Positions 6,438-7,343 of a stretch of 7,343 bases of DNA are shown here, in pieces. The position numbers and the translations under genes are program-made. Numbering within the stretch: position 1 is the stretch's first letter; each line of letters begins with the position of its first letter. This DNA comes from an uncultured Sphingobacteriaceae bacterium (GTDB lineage Bacteria > Bacteroidota > Bacteroidia > Sphingobacteriales > Sphingobacteriaceae): NCBI GenBank assembly GCA_946887045.1, contig CAMPKC010000095.1, positions 1 through 7,343 of the forward strand. Reading direction: 5' to 3'. The notes beneath the pieces are model-generated. The model was not told where the DNA came from. It ran no database searches and saw only the letters and a list, made by a program, of their open reading frames with translations.

Positions 6438-7343
6438 ATGAAGAATGTATTGTTATTGATTCTCGCAATAGCCATAGCATACAACTCCTTCGCTCAACAA
6501 CCTGTTCGAAACCGGATTTTACATTATAACATTAAGGATGGGCTGTCATTTGGAGTTGTAAATTGCATAGCACAGGATAAAAAAGGTTTTATATGGATCG
6601 CCACCGCTGATGGTTTAAACCGATTTGACGGCTCGGAATTTAAAGTATTCAAACTCGAACCCGACAATAAGTACAGTCTGCCAAGCAACTTTGTGGATAT
6701 GATTTTTAAAGATTCTGACGGCGACCTTTGGGTTTCGTCCAGAACAGGTTTGAATAAGTTTGACCCGGAAAAAGAACGGTTTATCACGTACAAATTTCAT
6801 AAAGAGGCCCCCGGAGCACTAATGAATTCGGTGGCTAATATTTCTGAAAGCCGCGACAGAAACCTTTGGGTTGCCTTCAGCAATGGAGGTTTCTCTTATT
6901 TTGACAAAAAGAAAAAAACAGTCATAAATTATAACACTGATAATCTCCCTGGCCTAACCAATAACTCGATTGGAAAGATTCTGGAAGACCGTAATAATCT
7001 ATTATGGGTTGGTACCATGACCGGTTTGAACATATTTCATATCGGCAAAAATAAAAAACTCGAAAAAGCATCGTTGGACACCCGCGGCTTACCCCTAGCA
7101 AGAGTCAATTGCATTTACAATGATCGCTACAACAATATGTGGATGGCGACCCACAAAGGCCTGATTCTGTACAAACGAAATCTCAATAAATTTTTCGTAC
7201 TTCGTGGACCAACTTACAATTTGAGAAGCGAAATATTTTATTTCCTTAATGAAGACAGTGAGAACCATCTTCTTATTGGCCTGGAGGATGGGGGGCTATA
7301 TAAACTGGATATGTCGCAGGTTGCCGATAATACCAGACCAGAA
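6438..7343 (+). CDS. Reg_prop beta-propeller sensor, probable hybrid two-component regulator (3' end missing)
   Basis: The first 302 codons of a gene that runs past the right edge. Residues 1-19 form a signal peptide or signal anchor (MKNVLLLILAIAIA, then NSFA|QQ), so the visible part should be periplasmic. Six two-component-regulator propeller repeats follow with a period of 44-46 residues. Their cores are IWIATADGLNRFD (52-64), LWVSSRTGLNKFD (97-109), LWVAFSNGGFSYFD (143-156), LWVGTMTGLNIF (189-200), MWMATHKGLILY (234-245) and LLIGLEDGGLYKLD (278-291). Such repeats build the sensor of Bacteroidota hybrid two-component systems, usually 12-14 repeats followed by a Y_Y_Y domain, membrane helix, histidine kinase, receiver and AraC-type HTH. 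Only the N-terminal sensor is visible, so a LytS-like or plain kinase output is equally possible. The ATG at 6438 is chosen for the signal peptide directly after it. Ligand unknown; often a glycan fragment. Confidence 0.9.
   Translation, partial: MKNVLLLILAIAIAYNSFAQQPVRNRILHYNIKDGLSFGVVNCIAQDKKGFIWIATADGLNRFDGSEFKVFKLEPDNKYSLPSNFVDMIFKDSDGDLWVSSRTGLNKFDPEKERFITYKFHKEAPGALMNSVANISESRDRNLWVAFSNGGFSYFDKKKKTVINYNTDNLPGLTNNSIGKILEDRNNLLWVGTMTGLNIFHIGKNKKLEKASLDTRGLPLARVNCIYNDRYNNMWMATHKGLILYKRNLNKFFVLRGPTYNLRSEIFYFLNEDSENHLLIGLEDGGLYKLDMSQVADNTRPE

Noticed and set aside
1..7343. Mobile element, CRISPR array, tRNA/rRNA or a defence-type gene cluster
   Set aside because: No transposase, regular spaced repeat, RNA gene signature or nuclease/ATPase cluster was seen on either strand; every large gene belongs to a known family.

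Overview
The window looks like ordinary chromosomal DNA of a Bacteroidota organism, most likely Sphingobacteriaceae-like (Pedobacter/Mucilaginibacter type). The reasons are an AT-rich genome, no clear Shine-Dalgarno sites before the genes, -7 promoter boxes of the TAnnTTTG type (two followed by CGGC), and a gene set of GH35 beta-galactosidase, ManA, secreted beta-lactamase-fold hydrolase and a Reg_prop propeller sensor. The genus is an inference from style and was not tested by any search.

Layout: (1) 1-2202, + strand, a GH35 beta-galactosidase cut by the left edge, with a C-terminal F5/8-type (discoidin-like) domain. (2) 2203-2765, a 563-bp gap with one weak 84-codon open frame, a small fold-back structure and a cluster of imperfect CACTGATT-type repeats. 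(3) 2766-3608, + strand, a classical short-chain dehydrogenase/reductase. (4) 3757-4734, + strand, a class I mannose-6-phosphate isomerase (manA) with its own likely promoter. (5) 4735-4826, a convergent gap holding two hairpins, one with a very strong 15-bp stem. (6) 4827-6095, - strand, an exported serine hydrolase of the beta-lactamase fold with family VIII esterase-like motifs. (7) 6096-6437, a divergent promoter region with a consensus -7 box and two palindromes. (8) 6438-7343, + strand, the start of a periplasmic Reg_prop propeller sensor, probably a hybrid two-component system or related histidine kinase, cut by the right edge after six propeller repeats.

Functionally the window touches carbohydrate use: galactoside hydrolysis outside the cytoplasm, mannose-6-phosphate/fructose-6-phosphate interconversion, and a sensor class that often controls polysaccharide utilisation loci. 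However, the genes are separated by sizeable gaps and point in different directions, so they do not form one operon. No SusC/SusD pair, mobile element, CRISPR array, rRNA or tRNA was seen, and nothing here amounts to a clear undescribed system. The points most worth a second look are the strong convergent hairpin, the palindrome at the predicted start of the sensor transcript, the odd 563-bp gap, and the esterase-like active site of the serine hydrolase.
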